The notes below the pieces were generated by a model, which worked only from the letters and a program-made list of their open reading frames with translations, had not been told where the DNA came from and did not search any database. 64,000 nucleotides of DNA from Actinostola sp. cb2023 (Eukaryota > Cnidaria > Anthozoa > Actiniaria > Actinostolidae), in NCBI GenBank assembly GCA_033675265.1, contig JAUJYZ010000940.1, forward strand, positions 139,895 to 203,894. The letters run 5' to 3'. A program made the translations under genes and the position numbers. Of this stretch, positions 1 through 10,639 are shown piece after piece; positions within the stretch are counted from its first letter, which is position 1; each line of letters opens with the position of its first letter.

Positions 1-114
1 CTCATTGGTCGTGCGTGTTTCATCATTGTTGTTGTGGAACTTTGACTGATTCAAGTAAAGGATGTTATATTAACACGTGGTTGCTCAGTTGTATTCCAGG
101 TTTTGGTGGTCGTC

Positions 115-3100
115 ATGAAACAACTATTGCTTATCGCTGTTCTTAGTTTGATGTTCTATCAAACCATCGCCAAGGACATTGCAAGAAACAATGGAGGAGA
201 TCTGGAGAAACGTGTTCGTGATCCAACAGAATCTGGTAAAATACAGTCGAACCCACCTCTACACAATTGATCTAACTTTCTGTTTTCTCCCGGCCTAGCT
301 CAGCCAGTTCAGATGACAAACGGGGATGTGAAAAGGACGCGGACTATCGTCGGAAAATTTGAATTAGACCCCTAAAGGAGATCAATCTGGGCGTGGCTTT
401 TGCTTTATGTGAACCCTAAAAGATACCATTCTAAACCAGAAATATTACAGATTTCCTGCCTGATCGGTCTAGACCACCAACACAATATAGGTCGTTTTTA
501 TATATTTCCGAGCAACACTAAATGATACCTTGATCGCTATAAATATTGGCGTTCCGTCGTGAACACCCTAAGGGATAGAGCAGAATTCGTATGACTGTGA
601 AAAACTTACGGCACGGACGTGCCGTGTCGTGACCGTGATGATTTAGGATTTCGAATGAATTCGTGCCGTGACCGTGTCGTGCGCCGTGGTTTTTCACAGT
701 CATACGAAATCTGCTCTACCAGAAACCGTAATGGGCTTGTACACCTGCCACGTGACTTTTTAAATTTTCACCGCAGACAAACGAAAATACCATAACTAGA
801 AAGAGCATGCTAAAGTTAGTAAAAGTGGTAAGTTTGAAGGGAAATACGTAAATAGGGCAATAGTTACAGGCATTCAAACTTTGCCTTTTTTGTATGGAAA
901 TGTATGTTGGAAGGCAACAGCTTGCCTTCCAAGCGAAAATCCCATACAAATCCTTGTCAAAGCGGGAAACTTTGAAAGCCGTTAACTTTTTTCTTATTCG
1001 CTTGATTCTTTTCAAATTTTCAACTTTTACTAATTTTAGTATGCTCTTTCAAGTTATGGTATTTTTGTTTGTCTTCGGTGAAAATTTAAAAAGTCACGTG
1101 GCGGGTGGTACAAGCCCATTTACATCCCTAAAAGAGACGACGATCATACCCGTCATTTTAAGTATGGTCCCCTCCCCCTTGGGCTGTTTTGATATGTTCT
1201 TAGGAGGGAAATATACTTTTTCTAGGGCATGTGTTTGTGGGATCACAGGGTAACCATAGGCAAGTACAAAGTTGGCCCTGTGATCCCACAAACACATGTC
1301 CTCGAAACATTACATTTCCCTCCCAAAACACATCAAAACAGCCCAAGGCATAAAAAATACTCATCTTCAATTTAGAATGAACTTAGAAACATAAAATTAT
1401 ATATTTTTTTTTGTGACTATCTGCGGTTTATCTCAATTAACATAGTTTTGAGTAAAAAAGGTATTATATTATAAGCTGCCCTGTAATGATAAAGCTAGTA
1501 CGGCGTGATCCACATACAAGTGACTTTGCAGACAATTTAAATTTCGCGCCAACCTCCCATGAGACTTCTCACTTGTATTGTATACGGCTGTTCCAGCTAA
1601 TTGATCTCGGGCGCAGTCTAACTGTTATTAGTTATTATTAAAATTATCATCATCATCATAATACTGTATTTATATAGCATAAATTCCGTTAGAATCCAAA
1701 TACGCTTCACAATATAACAAACACAAATAAAACTAAATGCTTAAAGTGCTTATGAAGCTTATTTTTTTATTTAGAAAATCGATTACATATGAAGTGAAGA
1801 AGTGGGATGTTTCAGTGTTTTGTGATTTGAGCTTCGCATTTGCGAGTTATAAAGGTTTGAAATCGTGATATGCTAGTTCGGTGACGTCAAAGAAGGCTTA
1901 ATTTATTATACAAAAGCGCCCTTGTGCAAATCATTGACATTTTTTAATCTGGAAAAAAGTTTTCTACAACTTCTATAAATGATGTTAAACTTTTCTTTTT
2001 TTTCAGAAAAGAATGCTATTGAAAAAATATAAATAATTTACAGCAAATGCCTCCTCTGACGTCACCGAATTAGCATATCACGATTTCAAACCTTTATAAC
2101 TCGCAAATGCGAAACTCAAATCACAAAATACTGAAACATTATTCGCTTCATATGTAATCGATTTTCAAAATAAAATAATAAGCTTCATAAGCACTTTAAT
2201 ATAGAGACCCTGACAAAGGTCATAACTAAGAACAAGTAATTAATATATAAAATGTATTTTTAAAATAAGCCTGTTGTAAGTTTTAAGCTTATTCTTAAAA
2301 ATACATCATCTCTCTTCGCACCAGTAGGCGCATAAGTCTTTAACATTATCTGTCCAACTTTTCCTGTTCAGCGCCACCACTAATTTAGCTGCATTCCAGC
2401 TTGCCCACGCTCCAGCATCCGATGCTAATCTGGTACTATGGACCCTATCGGCCTTTTGGCCACCCGCAGGCTTTGCCGGACCAAATACGTCATTACAGAC
2501 TCATTACTGACTCCCAGTTTAGGTTGAATCAATATTAATGTTTTCGGTTTTTGTAACAATGATGATTTTTACGGGGTAGGGTTGTTAACCATGTGCCCAA
2601 CACCCTAACCTGGAGGACCAGGGGATCACTGTTTGTCTGGTCTCTACCCTTCGACCTGTTCGGCATGGGTGGCCCTACCAGCCATTTTTGTATTCGGTCT
2701 ATATAGAGTCGTTTTCGTATGAGTGGGAAACATACGGTACGTACTTACGGCCGGTCGTGGTACCGAATCGAAGACAGCTATTCAACCAATGACAGAGCGC
2801 AAAATCATTGCTCAACTAATCAGAATACGTGTACGCGGCATGGTCACCGCACGGCAAGAACCGTACGTACCGTTACTACTTCCTAAAACGACTCTATTTC
2901 GCTCAAATTTTAAGTAGTTTAAACATTGTGGATTTATGCTAGCGAACTGAGCAAAATGCAAACAAAACGATCATCCAACCTTCCTATGCTATGGTTCCAA
3001 TCCTATTAGTAATAAACGTCCTTTTATTCTTACAGATTTAGGTGAACCGCACTTTGCGGTGAAACGCGAAGCATGCTTGGTACGGTATAAAAAGGTTAGA

Positions 3101-3926
3101 TGTTTCAAAGACACAAAGGTCTTCAAAGAATTACTTTTCACTGATCGAGATCCGAGTTCTCGTATGTCCAGTGGGAAATCGATCGATTGGAAAAACTTTG
3201 GAGCATACCTGAAAGGGTAAGTTCATACATTGGATGATTTTCAGACTTGAACTTCATGTATGCCTATGTGGAATGTCCTGAACATCATTATCGCTCATCA
3301 GGAGCCCATAAGTAGGAGCGGCATCTATGTAGCATTAAAATCTGTCACGACGTTTGAACAAGTCGTGTTATTTTTAGAACACGAAATTGACAAATCGCTG
3401 TTGTTGCAAATTAACGAGTTGCGGCAAATAAAACGAGTTGCACAAATATAAAGCGAGTTGCCGGCAGCAAATAGAACGAGTTGCAACAAATAAAACGATC
3501 GAGTTGCACCAAATAAAACGATTTCGAGAAATCGTGTTCTAAAAATAGCCAAACTTGTTCAAACGCCGTGATATAGACCGAATACTTAGCATGGATACTC
3601 CTACTTATGGGCTCCTGCGCTCATTAAAGTCTGCATGAGACAACCATATTTGTTATTAATAGAATGCATCCTGGCTGCAATAGATGATATTGAAGTTACA
3701 CTCCAATGACTCTGAACAACGGTTTCAAGTCGAGGCTATCGGGTCAGAACCACAAGAAATATACAGCTAGAAACTGGCCCGATAGCCTCGACTTGAAACC
3801 GTTGTTCAGAGTCATTGGAGTGTAACTTCAATATCAGCTATCAAATCAGTTGGATAAAAAATGTAGTTGTAGCTGTAGCGAAACGAGACGCCATTTTGAA
3901 TCTCGTCCCAAAACAGTGAATATAAT

Positions 3927-3960
<34 letters not shown>

Positions 3961-4334
3961 TACGCCAAAATTGTTGTCCACTGATTTGGTAAATACTAAA
4001 GTTCAATATTTGTTTCTCTTGTTTGAATTTGCTTAGACTGGCTTGTCGATGTGCCAAAGCAGCAAAGGTCAAAGGGTACACTCACTTTGGCTTACATGCA
4101 TTCGGAGCTTGCATTAGCGCGCCAAATGGTGCTCAATACGACATGAACGGTAGTTCAGCTGATGGATGTATAAATGAGAAGTATGCGAATTGCAATCAAG
4201 ATGACCAAGAATGTGTTGGAAAAATGAACGCGAACTTTATCTACAGGATTCCTGAAGGTTTGTGGAATGTATTAAAGGGGGACTATTATGTAAATCGTTC
4301 AAAATTTGATTTAGCTGAAACTTCACTGAAATAA
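115..4334 (+). CDS. Secreted cysteine-rich protein, copy 1 (3 exons, complete)
   Basis: Exons 115-235, 3036-3216 and 4037-4334 join in phase (1, then 2) through GT/AG introns to give 199 residues. Residues 1-19 are a signal peptide (MKQLLLIAVLSLMFYQTIA). A short proregion follows with dibasic sites EKR and VKR, the second just before the first cysteine of the mature part. The mature part has eight cysteines, enough for four disulfides, in the frame C-x(6)-CFKD, LLFTDRD, DWKNFGAYL, CRCA, GYTHFGL, GAC, DGC, NC, EC, YR. The GCFKD...GY.FGL...C layout resembles WSC-like carbohydrate-binding modules and matches predicted secreted proteins I associate with corals and anemones, but I cannot name the family. 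Export from the cell is well supported; function is unknown. Copy 2 lies tail to tail at 12350-16310. Only 114 bases upstream are in the window, so the promoter is not seen. Confidence 0.8.
576..718. mobile_element. MITE with TAGAGCAGA..TTCGTATGAC termini
   Basis: About 25-base terminal inverted repeats, TAGAGCAGAATTCGTATGAC at the left and its near-exact reverse at 718, enclose repeated CGGCACGG/CGTGCCGTG motifs. No coding capacity. Confidence 0.65.
730..1122. mobile_element. Fold-back MITE (ATGGGCTTGTAC ends)
   Basis: Both ends read ATGGGCTTGTAC inward, followed by CACGTGACTTTTTAAATTTTCACCG in inverted copies. The inner part also folds back (AGAGCATGCTAAA / TTTAGTATGCTCT). TA lies at both outer borders, which could be a TA target duplication. 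Short reading frames here are by-products of the fold-back. Confidence 0.65.
1179..1346. repeat. Short fold-back element
   Basis: TTGGGCTGTTTTGAT...GGAGGGAAAT pairs with ATTTCCCTCC...ATCAAAACAGCCCAA, and the inner CATGTGTTTGTGGGATCACAGGG pairs with CCCTGTGATCCCACAAACACATG. A compact hairpin of MITE type, without genes. Confidence 0.6.
1741..2199. mobile_element. TTAA-flanked fold-back MITE (family A, AGTGC.TATAAGC ends)
   Basis: TTAA at 1741-1744 and 2196-2199 flanks a 451-bp element starting AGTGCTTATGAAGC and ending in its reverse complement. The subterminal segments (TCACAAAATACTGAAAC, CCTTTATAACTCGCAAATGCGA, GCATATCACGATTTCAAACC) are inverted copies and recur in the copies at 17.0, 36.2, 45.3, 46.7 and 56.2 kb. 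The TTAA duplication is the piggyBac type. No transposase is present. Confidence 0.8.
2704..2897. mobile_element. MITE (TAGAGTCGTTTTCGTATGAG family)
   Basis: Ends TAGAGTCGTTTTCGTA / TAAAACGACTCTA are imperfect inverted repeats around TACGGTACG-rich sequence. The same family occurs at 9945-10129, with the shared inner string CAACCAAT...GCGCAAAATCATTGCTCAA. Confidence 0.55.
3300..3616. mobile_element. MITE with short internal 19-bp minisatellite (copy 1)
   Basis: Ends AGGAGCCCATAAGTAGGAG and CTCCTACTTATGGGCTCCT are inverted, with further paired blocks GAACAAGTCGTGTTATTTTTAG / CTAAAAATAGCCAAACTTGTTC. Inside, at about 3401-3520, are roughly six degenerate units of GTTGCAACAAATAAAACGA. It lies in intron 2 of secreted gene copy 1, and the matching insertion in copy 2 is hugely expanded. 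Confidence 0.7.
3685..3835. repeat. Perfect-armed hairpin element, copy 1
   Basis: GATATTGAAGTTACACTCCAATGACTCTGAACAACGGTTTCAAGTCGAGGCTATCGGG is followed by its reverse complement after a short loop. The same element sits at the mirror position 12851-13001, so it was present before the 1-16 kb duplication. Confidence 0.7.
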
Positions 4335-4438
4335 TGTTAAAGACCCATACAATCACTGGTTCGTTTTTTTCTCAGACATTCCAAACTTTAGAGTAGAAAT
4401 ATATATAACGATATGAATCCTGCGTACATCATTGAGGG

Positions 4439-4712
4439 GGGGACTTGTCAGAAATTAATTTGCAGGGGGACGGGGGGCGGGGGGGGGGGGGGGGGGGGGG
4501 GTAATAAATGAGGGAGGGTCATAACTTTTTGAGCCCCGGAAAAGGGAGGGTGATGAATGTGAAAAAGGGAGTATTTTGGTATTTTAGGCCAAACCCAAGG
4601 GTAGGGTCAGGGAAGTTCATTCTCATCGCTAGGGGAGGGTCACAACATTTTCAACGCTCAATTTATAATCTCCACCCCTCCCCCTCCCCCTGTTAATTTT
4701 TGACAAGTCCCT
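4439..4712. mobile_element. MITE with GGGACTTGTCAG ends and a G-run
   Basis: The left end GGACTTGTCAGAAATTAA and right end TTAATTTTTGACAAGTCC are inverted repeats. A run of G at about 4471-4501 and CCCCTCCCCC near the right end lie inside. A second copy is at 11993-12221 and a broken one at 20759-20950. It lies just 3' of secreted gene copy 1. Confidence 0.65.
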
Positions 4713-4893
4713 AGCTTAGCCCAATTTCTATTGTTTTGTTGCTGATTTTGCCTAATAAGAACCTATTTCAAATGTTTAAAACTGGTTAATTATGAGTTAT
4801 TGGGCTTTTTGCTGCCAAATTTCAGCCCACTGCATGTAAGGGATTTTTATCGCGCTGTTTACTCGCTGTTTGTTTTTAGCTGTTTTACTCTTA

Positions 4894-6197
4894 CTCTTTA
4901 AAACCCTCTCAGTCGTTTTCGCTTCTAAAATAAATATCTCCCAAACTCTAGCTAATGAAAGACTATATCAAGGTTAAAACTAAAACGGGTTTGGTTTGCT
5001 TCAAAATATTTTTATTTTATTTTATTTTATTTTTTGAAATGATTCCTTCTGAGAGCTGGTCAGTGGTCAAATTTGCATGAAATTATGCACTTCTTTACGG
5101 CGCTGTACAAACTTCGTCTCGCATTATCCAGCGAAACTGTTTATATCATGTTGTAGATAAATGTATCTAGTTTGTCTATAGGTAAAGCGTTATTCAATCG
5201 GTTCAGCCGTTTATGAGAAAATTAGTTGATAATTAACCCCACTAAGATCTAACTGAACGGCGGCTGAAAATTACCCAACTTTATTCGATTATTTTGCAAA
5301 AGTGGCACCTCGCTGGACTCTCTCATTGACACAATCGGATTGAACATCATTTCATTTACACAAATCTGTAAAAACCTGTGTACGTTTTGGATATTTCAAA
5401 AGTTACGACAAATATTTCAGTTGGTGCATGTTAGACGATTTACGAATATTAATTAGGTGCAATATCTTATCCATATGAAGTTGAAAATAGCTTACCTCCT
5501 TCCTAGCTAATTCGCTGTATTTGGAAATGTTGACCTGGAATGAAGTCTAGCATGGGTAAAATGGGAAACATGAGCGATTTAGGAAGGAGGTAAGCTGTTT
5601 TCAACTTCATATGGATAAGATATCTGAGATATTGCACCTAATTAATATTCGTAAATCGTCTAACATGCACCAACTGAAATTGTCGTAACTTTTGAAATAT
5701 CCAAAACGTACACAGGTTTTTACAGATTTGTGTAAATTAAATGATGTTCAATCCGATTGTGTCAATGAGAGAGTCCAGCGAGGTGCCACTTTTGCAAAAT
5801 AATCGAGTAAAGTTGGGTAATTTTGAGCCGCCGTTCAGTTAGATCTTAGTGGGGTTAATTATCAACTAATTTTCTCATAAACGGCTGAACCGATTAATAA
5901 CGCTTTACCTCTAGACAAACTAGATACATTTATCTACAACATGATATAAAAAGTTTCGCTGCATAATGCGAGACGAAGTTTGTACAGCGCCGTAAAGAAG
6001 TGCATAATTTCATGCAAATTTGACCTCTTGACCAGCTCTCAGAAGGAATCATTTCAAAAAATAAATAAAAAAATAAAAAAAATATTTTGAAGCAAACCAA
6101 ACCCGTTTTAGTAATAACCTTGATATAGTCTTTCATTAGCTAGAGTTTGGGAGATATTTATTTTAGAAGCGAAAACGACTGAGAGGTTTTTAAAGAG
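4894..6197. mobile_element. 1.3-kb fold-back element, private to the left arm
   Basis: Two arms of about 640 bp are nearly perfect inverted copies (CTCTTTAAAA.CCTCTCAGTCG at the left, the reverse at 6197), meeting near 5545. The mirror place in the other arm (about 11.8 kb) runs straight across without it. No open reading frame of note, so it is a non-autonomous fold-back transposon. Confidence 0.7.
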
Positions 6198-6420
6198 ACA
6201 GCCAGTTAATTCTCAGTTAATCGACACTTTAAAAATTCATATCGTTTTGTATTGCAGATTAGCCTATGAGGTCACGTGGATGATGGTTATGAGGTCACGT
6301 GGATGATGGCTAAACAAATGATTACTTCATGTATGCAGTCACGCATCACTTCCTTGACAACACTTTGTGTTTATCAGTTTTAATTTGTACCTTCATTACT
6401 AACCTAACAACTTTCTGTAA

Positions 6421-6568
6421 AGGCCAGGACGCATGGTGCAACTTATCTTTCAGCGTTGCGCGCAACGTTTTTTTGGGGTGTCACACGATGCAACGGTTGC
6501 AGAAGTAGAACTCGATCTGTTGCGCGCAACGTTGCAAGAAAAGTTGCACCGTGTGTCTGGGGCTGTAA
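6421..6568. mobile_element. TTGCGCGCAACG hairpin MITE, copy 1
   Basis: The ends pair around GTGCAACTT and contain TTGCGCGCAACGTT palindromes twice. The matching copy in the other arm is at 11442-11624. Confidence 0.55.
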
Positions 6569-6799
6569 GACTACCTAATGGATGACCATTATTTTATATC
6601 GTCAGGAGGCGTTTCTGCCGATTTTTTGTTGTTGTTTTGTCTATTAAAGCACAATATCATTTGCAAGCATTTTGTCTGCGCACGGTCGAAATAAAATAAA
6701 CCATGAACAAAAACGTAGAAAACAATGATGTGTGACAATGTTTTGACTTATAACGGTGTCTGGTCAAGGATGTCTCAACTGACTCCAAAGCTAAGCGTA

Positions 6800-7322
6800 C
6801 GATTGAAGTCAAACTTGCCAAGATAACAGTTCTACCAATTCTCAACAATCGTATGTTTTTGTTTTTTTGAATTTCAACGGTTTTGGCGGGACTTCATGAA
6901 ATAACGATCAAAACATTATTTTCAGTTAATTAAAAACTTTGTGACTTGATGTGAAAGAACGTTGATAGTTAGATTGAATGGTGAAAACATTATTCAAATC
7001 CCATTATTCGTTGAAGAGATATTCTATAATGAAATGTGCATATTTTCTAAAAATAGTAACAAAATGGCGGAAAATTCAAATTTCACGATTCGATATCTCT
7101 TCAACGAATAATGGCATTTGAATAATTTTTTCACCATTCAATCTAACTCTCTACGGTCTTTCATAACCACTCACAAAGATTTTAATTAACTGAAAATAAT
7201 GTTTTAATCGTTATTTCATGACGTCATTTTTCCGCCAAAACAGTTGAAATTCAAAAAAACAAAAACATACGATTGTTGAGAATTGGTAGAACTATTATTT
7301 TGGTAAGTTTGACCTTAATCGG
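6800..7322. mobile_element. Fold-back MITE, private to the left arm
   Basis: TTCTACCAATTCTCAACAAT and the reverse at about 7275-7295 bound inverted arms of about 230 bp that meet near 7060. Shared internal blocks are CGTATGTTTTTGTTTTTTTG and TTATTCGTTGAAGAGATAT in both orientations. No genes. Confidence 0.6.
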
Positions 7323-7829
7323 ATAAATTCTGTAAAAATTTATACGAGATGATAGGTTTTTGGGAACAGCTGACCCGGCGTACATTTTCTTTTAATCTGA
7401 AATCTCTCAAATTTATATTGATTTTCTCAACCTACGAAATACTAGGTGCACGCAATGCATTGTGGGCTCAGTTCAGTTCAAGACGTGATTCTCGGACAAT
7501 TGTTTGACTGATGCAAGAATACATCATAACATAATCAACTTGAGCTACAAAAAATTGCGGGTCACGGATTAAATGATCTCGGAGCTTTCTCAGGCTATAC
7601 AGGACGGCATTATTAATCAATTAACCGCAATTAATGCGCAAAAGTGATGCGCACGAATGCGAATTTCCAGCCCTATGATACTGAGAAAGTTGTACGTATG
7701 TTTGATACTGCATGTATTTAACTCGGCTTTCCATGGCTTGCTCGTTGTCAATGTAGAAGAAACATAAAGTACTAGGAAGAATGCACGGACTTTTATTCAT
7801 TTTCAATGAAAATCGCAGCAAATTGCATC

Positions 7830-8095
7830 AATGTTCATGTTCGTACGAGTGTCAACGCAGGAAGAAGCCAAGAAATCCGCTGAACGGGCCAGAGAAGACC
7901 GTCCCACAGGCTTGCGAAAATCCCACATGGCAACTTTCTCACATTCTTGCAGTGAAGCCGCTACAGAACTGACACTTTTTACCATTTCATCGAGCTGCAA
8001 TAAAATCGCCGCTCATATCGAACGCCAACTGAAAATCGTCAAAGGTTTACAAGGTCAAGAGAGCACGACTGTTGATTATACCTGTGTGGAATGAA
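7830..8095 (+). pseudogene. Conserved coding-like block of unknown family (AKKSAERAREDP), copy 1
   Basis: Reads QEEAKKSAERAREDR and, in a shifted frame, CNKIAAHIERQLKIVKGLQG and QEST. The same two blocks, with the same spacing and the same need for a frame change between them, occur at 9430-9630 on minus and 25905-26125 on plus. Conservation of amino-acid meaning across three diverged copies suggests the relic of a real protein exon. I do not recognise the family; it looks helical and highly charged. None of the three copies is continuously open. Confidence 0.45.
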
Positions 8096-8099
8096 TTAA

Positions 8100-9424
8100 T
8101 GATATCTATTCTTGCTGAGAAAAATATTTGAATAATTGATGGTGGATGGATCGATTCATTCATTCATTCATGGCTGGCTGGCTGAGTGAGTGATTGATTG
8201 ATTAATGAATGATTTATTGATTGATTAATGAATGAATTGATTAATTAATCGATTGAAGGATGGATGGAGTGATTGATTGATGAAGGATTGACTAATGATT
8301 TGATGATGGTTGATTGATTGATTGATTCAGATGCTGAGTCAGTTAAATGCTACATTAGAAGAAGAAAACAAGGCTCTGCACGACAAAGTTAGCTGGCTGA
8401 TGGGACAGGTAAGCTCAACACATTGTTTTCATTATCATGCGGCCTCTCCCTTTTGCCCTTACTTCTCCCCTCATCTCCACTCCCTTCCTTGCCTTCTTGT
8501 CTTTGATAGAAAACACAACGTATTGACATTGCATTTCATTATTGTACCAGAATCGTGAACTCATGGTTAAAAATCTAGAAGAAAAGGATCAGTTCATGGA
8601 AGAAGAACGTTTTTTCTCGTAAGTGCTTTTGCAATGAAGTAATTTCAATTATGTAGTGAAACTTGTTCTTTTCGTGTTCTAAGATTTTCTGTATTTCTTT
8701 TGTTCTCCCAGGGATAAGTTCTATACTCTTCAACGAACGAAAGAGAGGTTGGAAGAACAGATTGATTTGGCAAATAAGGCTCTGTCAGAGGCGGCTCCAC
8801 CTAAAAAGTATGTTTGGTTTCACTACATAGCCACTTGAGGATCCTTGGTCCCAGTTACAAATGGTCTTTACAACAGAAAACCACAAGCGTTTTCTTGAAC
8901 GATATATTTACTCTTAGAAAACAGAATAATTTTACGTTTCCTGCCATACTTGATGCATTGCTGTTACTCTAACCCAAGTTACTCTAGTTTATGGGTCAAA
9001 TTAAATATTGAAAACGAAGATACACATTTCTGCTACAAATTAAGGGTATTTTGCAATACAGACCTGCTTGATATCTTTACGCGAGTGAATTTGACAGCTG
9101 AATTTGTCCCTTGCCCTCCGGTGCCTCCTGATTGGTTGTTTTGAACATTTTATGGCGTCATCCGTTGTCGATAAGAGTACTGACAATGGAAAACCATGTT
9201 CGATTTGTTAAATACCCGAACGTCCGACAAAAAATATCGCGAATTGTGTTAGCCTAGTTTGTACTAGACAACTCCAATTTAGGGTGCCTCACACTGTGTA
9301 GCAAAGGAGGGTGGAAGGAATTTGGAGAAGAGAATAGCCCCGAGGAAGAGACAAAGGAAAGGAGTTGGCACCCACATCTCTCTTTTTATCACCAGTCTCT
9401 TGTCGTTAATTATTTCCACTCTCC
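8100..9424 (+). pseudogene. Deleted mosaic copy of the CCDC88/Daple-like gene (3 intact exons)
   Basis: Follows the right-arm Daple sequence from about 55.42 kb with large deletions. Three coiled-coil exons are intact with splice sites: 8331-8408 (MLSQLNATLEEENKALHDKV...), 8551-8618 (NRELMVKNLEEKDQF...) and 8712-8807 (DKFYTLQRTKERLEEQ...APPKK). The exon lengths 78, 68 and 96 equal those of the full gene. After 9.1 kb it jumps to sequence found beyond the Daple 3' end (30.5 and 60.4-60.8 kb). The basic exon and the long terminal exon are missing, so no complete product is possible. It fills the spacer of the old inverted duplication. Confidence 0.75.
8155..8325. repeat. ATTC / GATT tetranucleotide microsatellite
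   Basis: Degenerate TTCA, GGCT and TGAT tandem units in the intron before the MLSQLN exon of the Daple fragment; the counterparts at 36.87-37.12 and 55.46-55.71 kb are longer. Confidence 0.7.
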
Positions 9425-9429
9425 TTGTA

Positions 9430-9630
9430 AACCTTTGACGATTTTCAGTTGTAGCTCGATGTGAGCGGCGATTTTATTGCAGCTCGATCAAATTAAAAAA
9501 CGTCAAGTCTGCAGCAGCTTCACTGCAAGAATGTGAGAAAGTTGCCCTGTCGGCTTTTCGAGAGCCTGCGGGTCTTCTCTGGCTCGTTTAGCGGATTTCT
9601 TGGCTTCTTCCTGCGTTAACACTCGTACGA
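9430..9630 (-). pseudogene. AKKSAERAREDP block, copy 2
   Basis: On the minus strand it reads TQEEAKKSAKRAREDPQALE, then QLSHILAVKLLQ, then after a frame break NKIAAHIELQLKIVKGLQ. It is the mirror of 7830-8095 and also matches 25905-26125. Not open throughout; family unknown. Confidence 0.45.
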
Positions 9631-9944
9631 ACATTGGTGCAATTTGCTGCAATTTTCATTGAAAATGAATAAACGTCAGTGCATTCTTCCTTGCACTTTA
9701 TGTTTTTCTACATTCACAACGAGCAAGCCAGAGAAATCCGAGTTAAATATATGAAGTATGAAACATACGTACAACTTTCTCAGTATCATAGGGCTGCAAA
9801 TTCGCATTCGTGCGCATCACTTTTGCGCATACATTTTTTTATTGGGTGGGCTACCTGTGGTAAGTTTTTTTCTGATATGACACGACATGTCGTCGAGCGG
9901 AATTTTCCAGAAATCGTGATTTACCTTTACTATTCACTAAATAG

Positions 9945-10129
9945 TCTGCGTTTTCGTATGAGTGGGAAACCTACGGTACGGAGTTACGGTCACGGTACGG
10001 AATCGAAGACATCTATTCAACCAATCGCAGCGCGCAAAATCATTGCTCAACCAATCAGAATGCTTGGATACGGTACCGTCACGGAACCGTACCGAAACTA
10101 CTTCCCACTCGTACAAAAACGATCTCACT
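9945..10129. mobile_element. MITE (TAGAGTCGTTTTCGTATGAG family), second copy
   Basis: GTTTTCGTATGAGTGGGAAAC at the left pairs with GTTTTTGTACGAGTGGGAAG read inward from the right, around the shared TACGGTACGGA core. Same family as 2704-2897, but not at the mirror position. Confidence 0.6.
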
Positions 10130-10273
10130 GAAAAGCTACCTAAACTTTTGTGCATGATTCATCTTGGCGGGCAATAGCGACAAAATGTGAACATTTTGTT
10201 CCAGAACCACATTGTTTTTGCACCGAAATTAAAAACGTTTTGGGAAAAAAGTGGTTAGAAAGACGGAATAGGC

Positions 10274-10448
10274 GACTTGCATGATGGCGTCATATACTAC
10301 AAGTACCAGAATGCTTTGCACATTTTCTTTTGTTAGATAATTAGCATCAATTGTCTTGCTATTCTCACGAGGGAATAAAAATCTGAATAAGAGAGAAAAT
10401 TCCCAAAGCTTTCTGGTACTTGTAGTAAAACAACGTCATCATGCAAGT
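10274..10448. repeat. Fold-back element
   Basis: CTTGCATGATGGCGTCAT.TACTACAAGTACCAGAA pairs with TTCTGGTACTTGTAGTA...ACGTCATCATGCAAG. No gene. Confidence 0.6.
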
Positions 10449-10454
10449 TGCATA

Positions 10455-10639
10455 TACAAGCATCAAGAGTTCCAGACTTCCGGTACGCGCGCAATGCATT
10501 GTGAGATTATTTCAAAGGAAAAGTGAACAAAAACATGGCTTGGGCTCCCTGTGTCTAGAATTGGTGCTCACTTTTCCTTTGTAATAATCTCATAATGCAT
10601 TGCGTGCGTACTGGAAGTCTGGAACTCTTGATGCTTGTA
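10455..10639. repeat. Fold-back element next to the previous one
   Basis: TACAAGCATCAAGAGTTCCAG and its reverse complement at 10639 bound a hairpin containing CGCAATGCATTGTGAGATTA / TAATCTCATAATGCATTGCG. It starts seven bases after the neighbouring fold-back ends. Confidence 0.6.

Larger units (their letters stand above)
1..8095 (+). repeat. Left arm of an old inverted duplication
   Basis: This arm is matched in reverse by 9430-16470. Landmarks occur in mirror order: exon 1 (115 / 16310), exon 2 (3036 / 15284), minisatellite MITE (3.3 / 15.0 kb), fold-back (3685 / 13001), exon 3 (4037 / 12632), GGGACTTGTCAG element (4.44 / 12.22 kb), TTGCGCGCAACG element (6.42 / 11.62 kb) and the AKKSAERAREDP block (7.83 / 9.63 kb). 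Many substitutions and private insertions separate the arms, so the duplication is old. Confidence 0.8.

Noticed and set aside
4471..4501. G-runs and C-runs (also 16795, 31647, 60942) as regulatory G-quadruplexes
   Set aside because: They lie within or next to MITE-like ends and their length is unreliable in sequencing; no promoter context.
5930..6136. 68-codon hydrophobic frame in the 1.3-kb fold-back
   Set aside because: Created by T-rich sequence of the fold-back arm; not conserved in the opposite arm.
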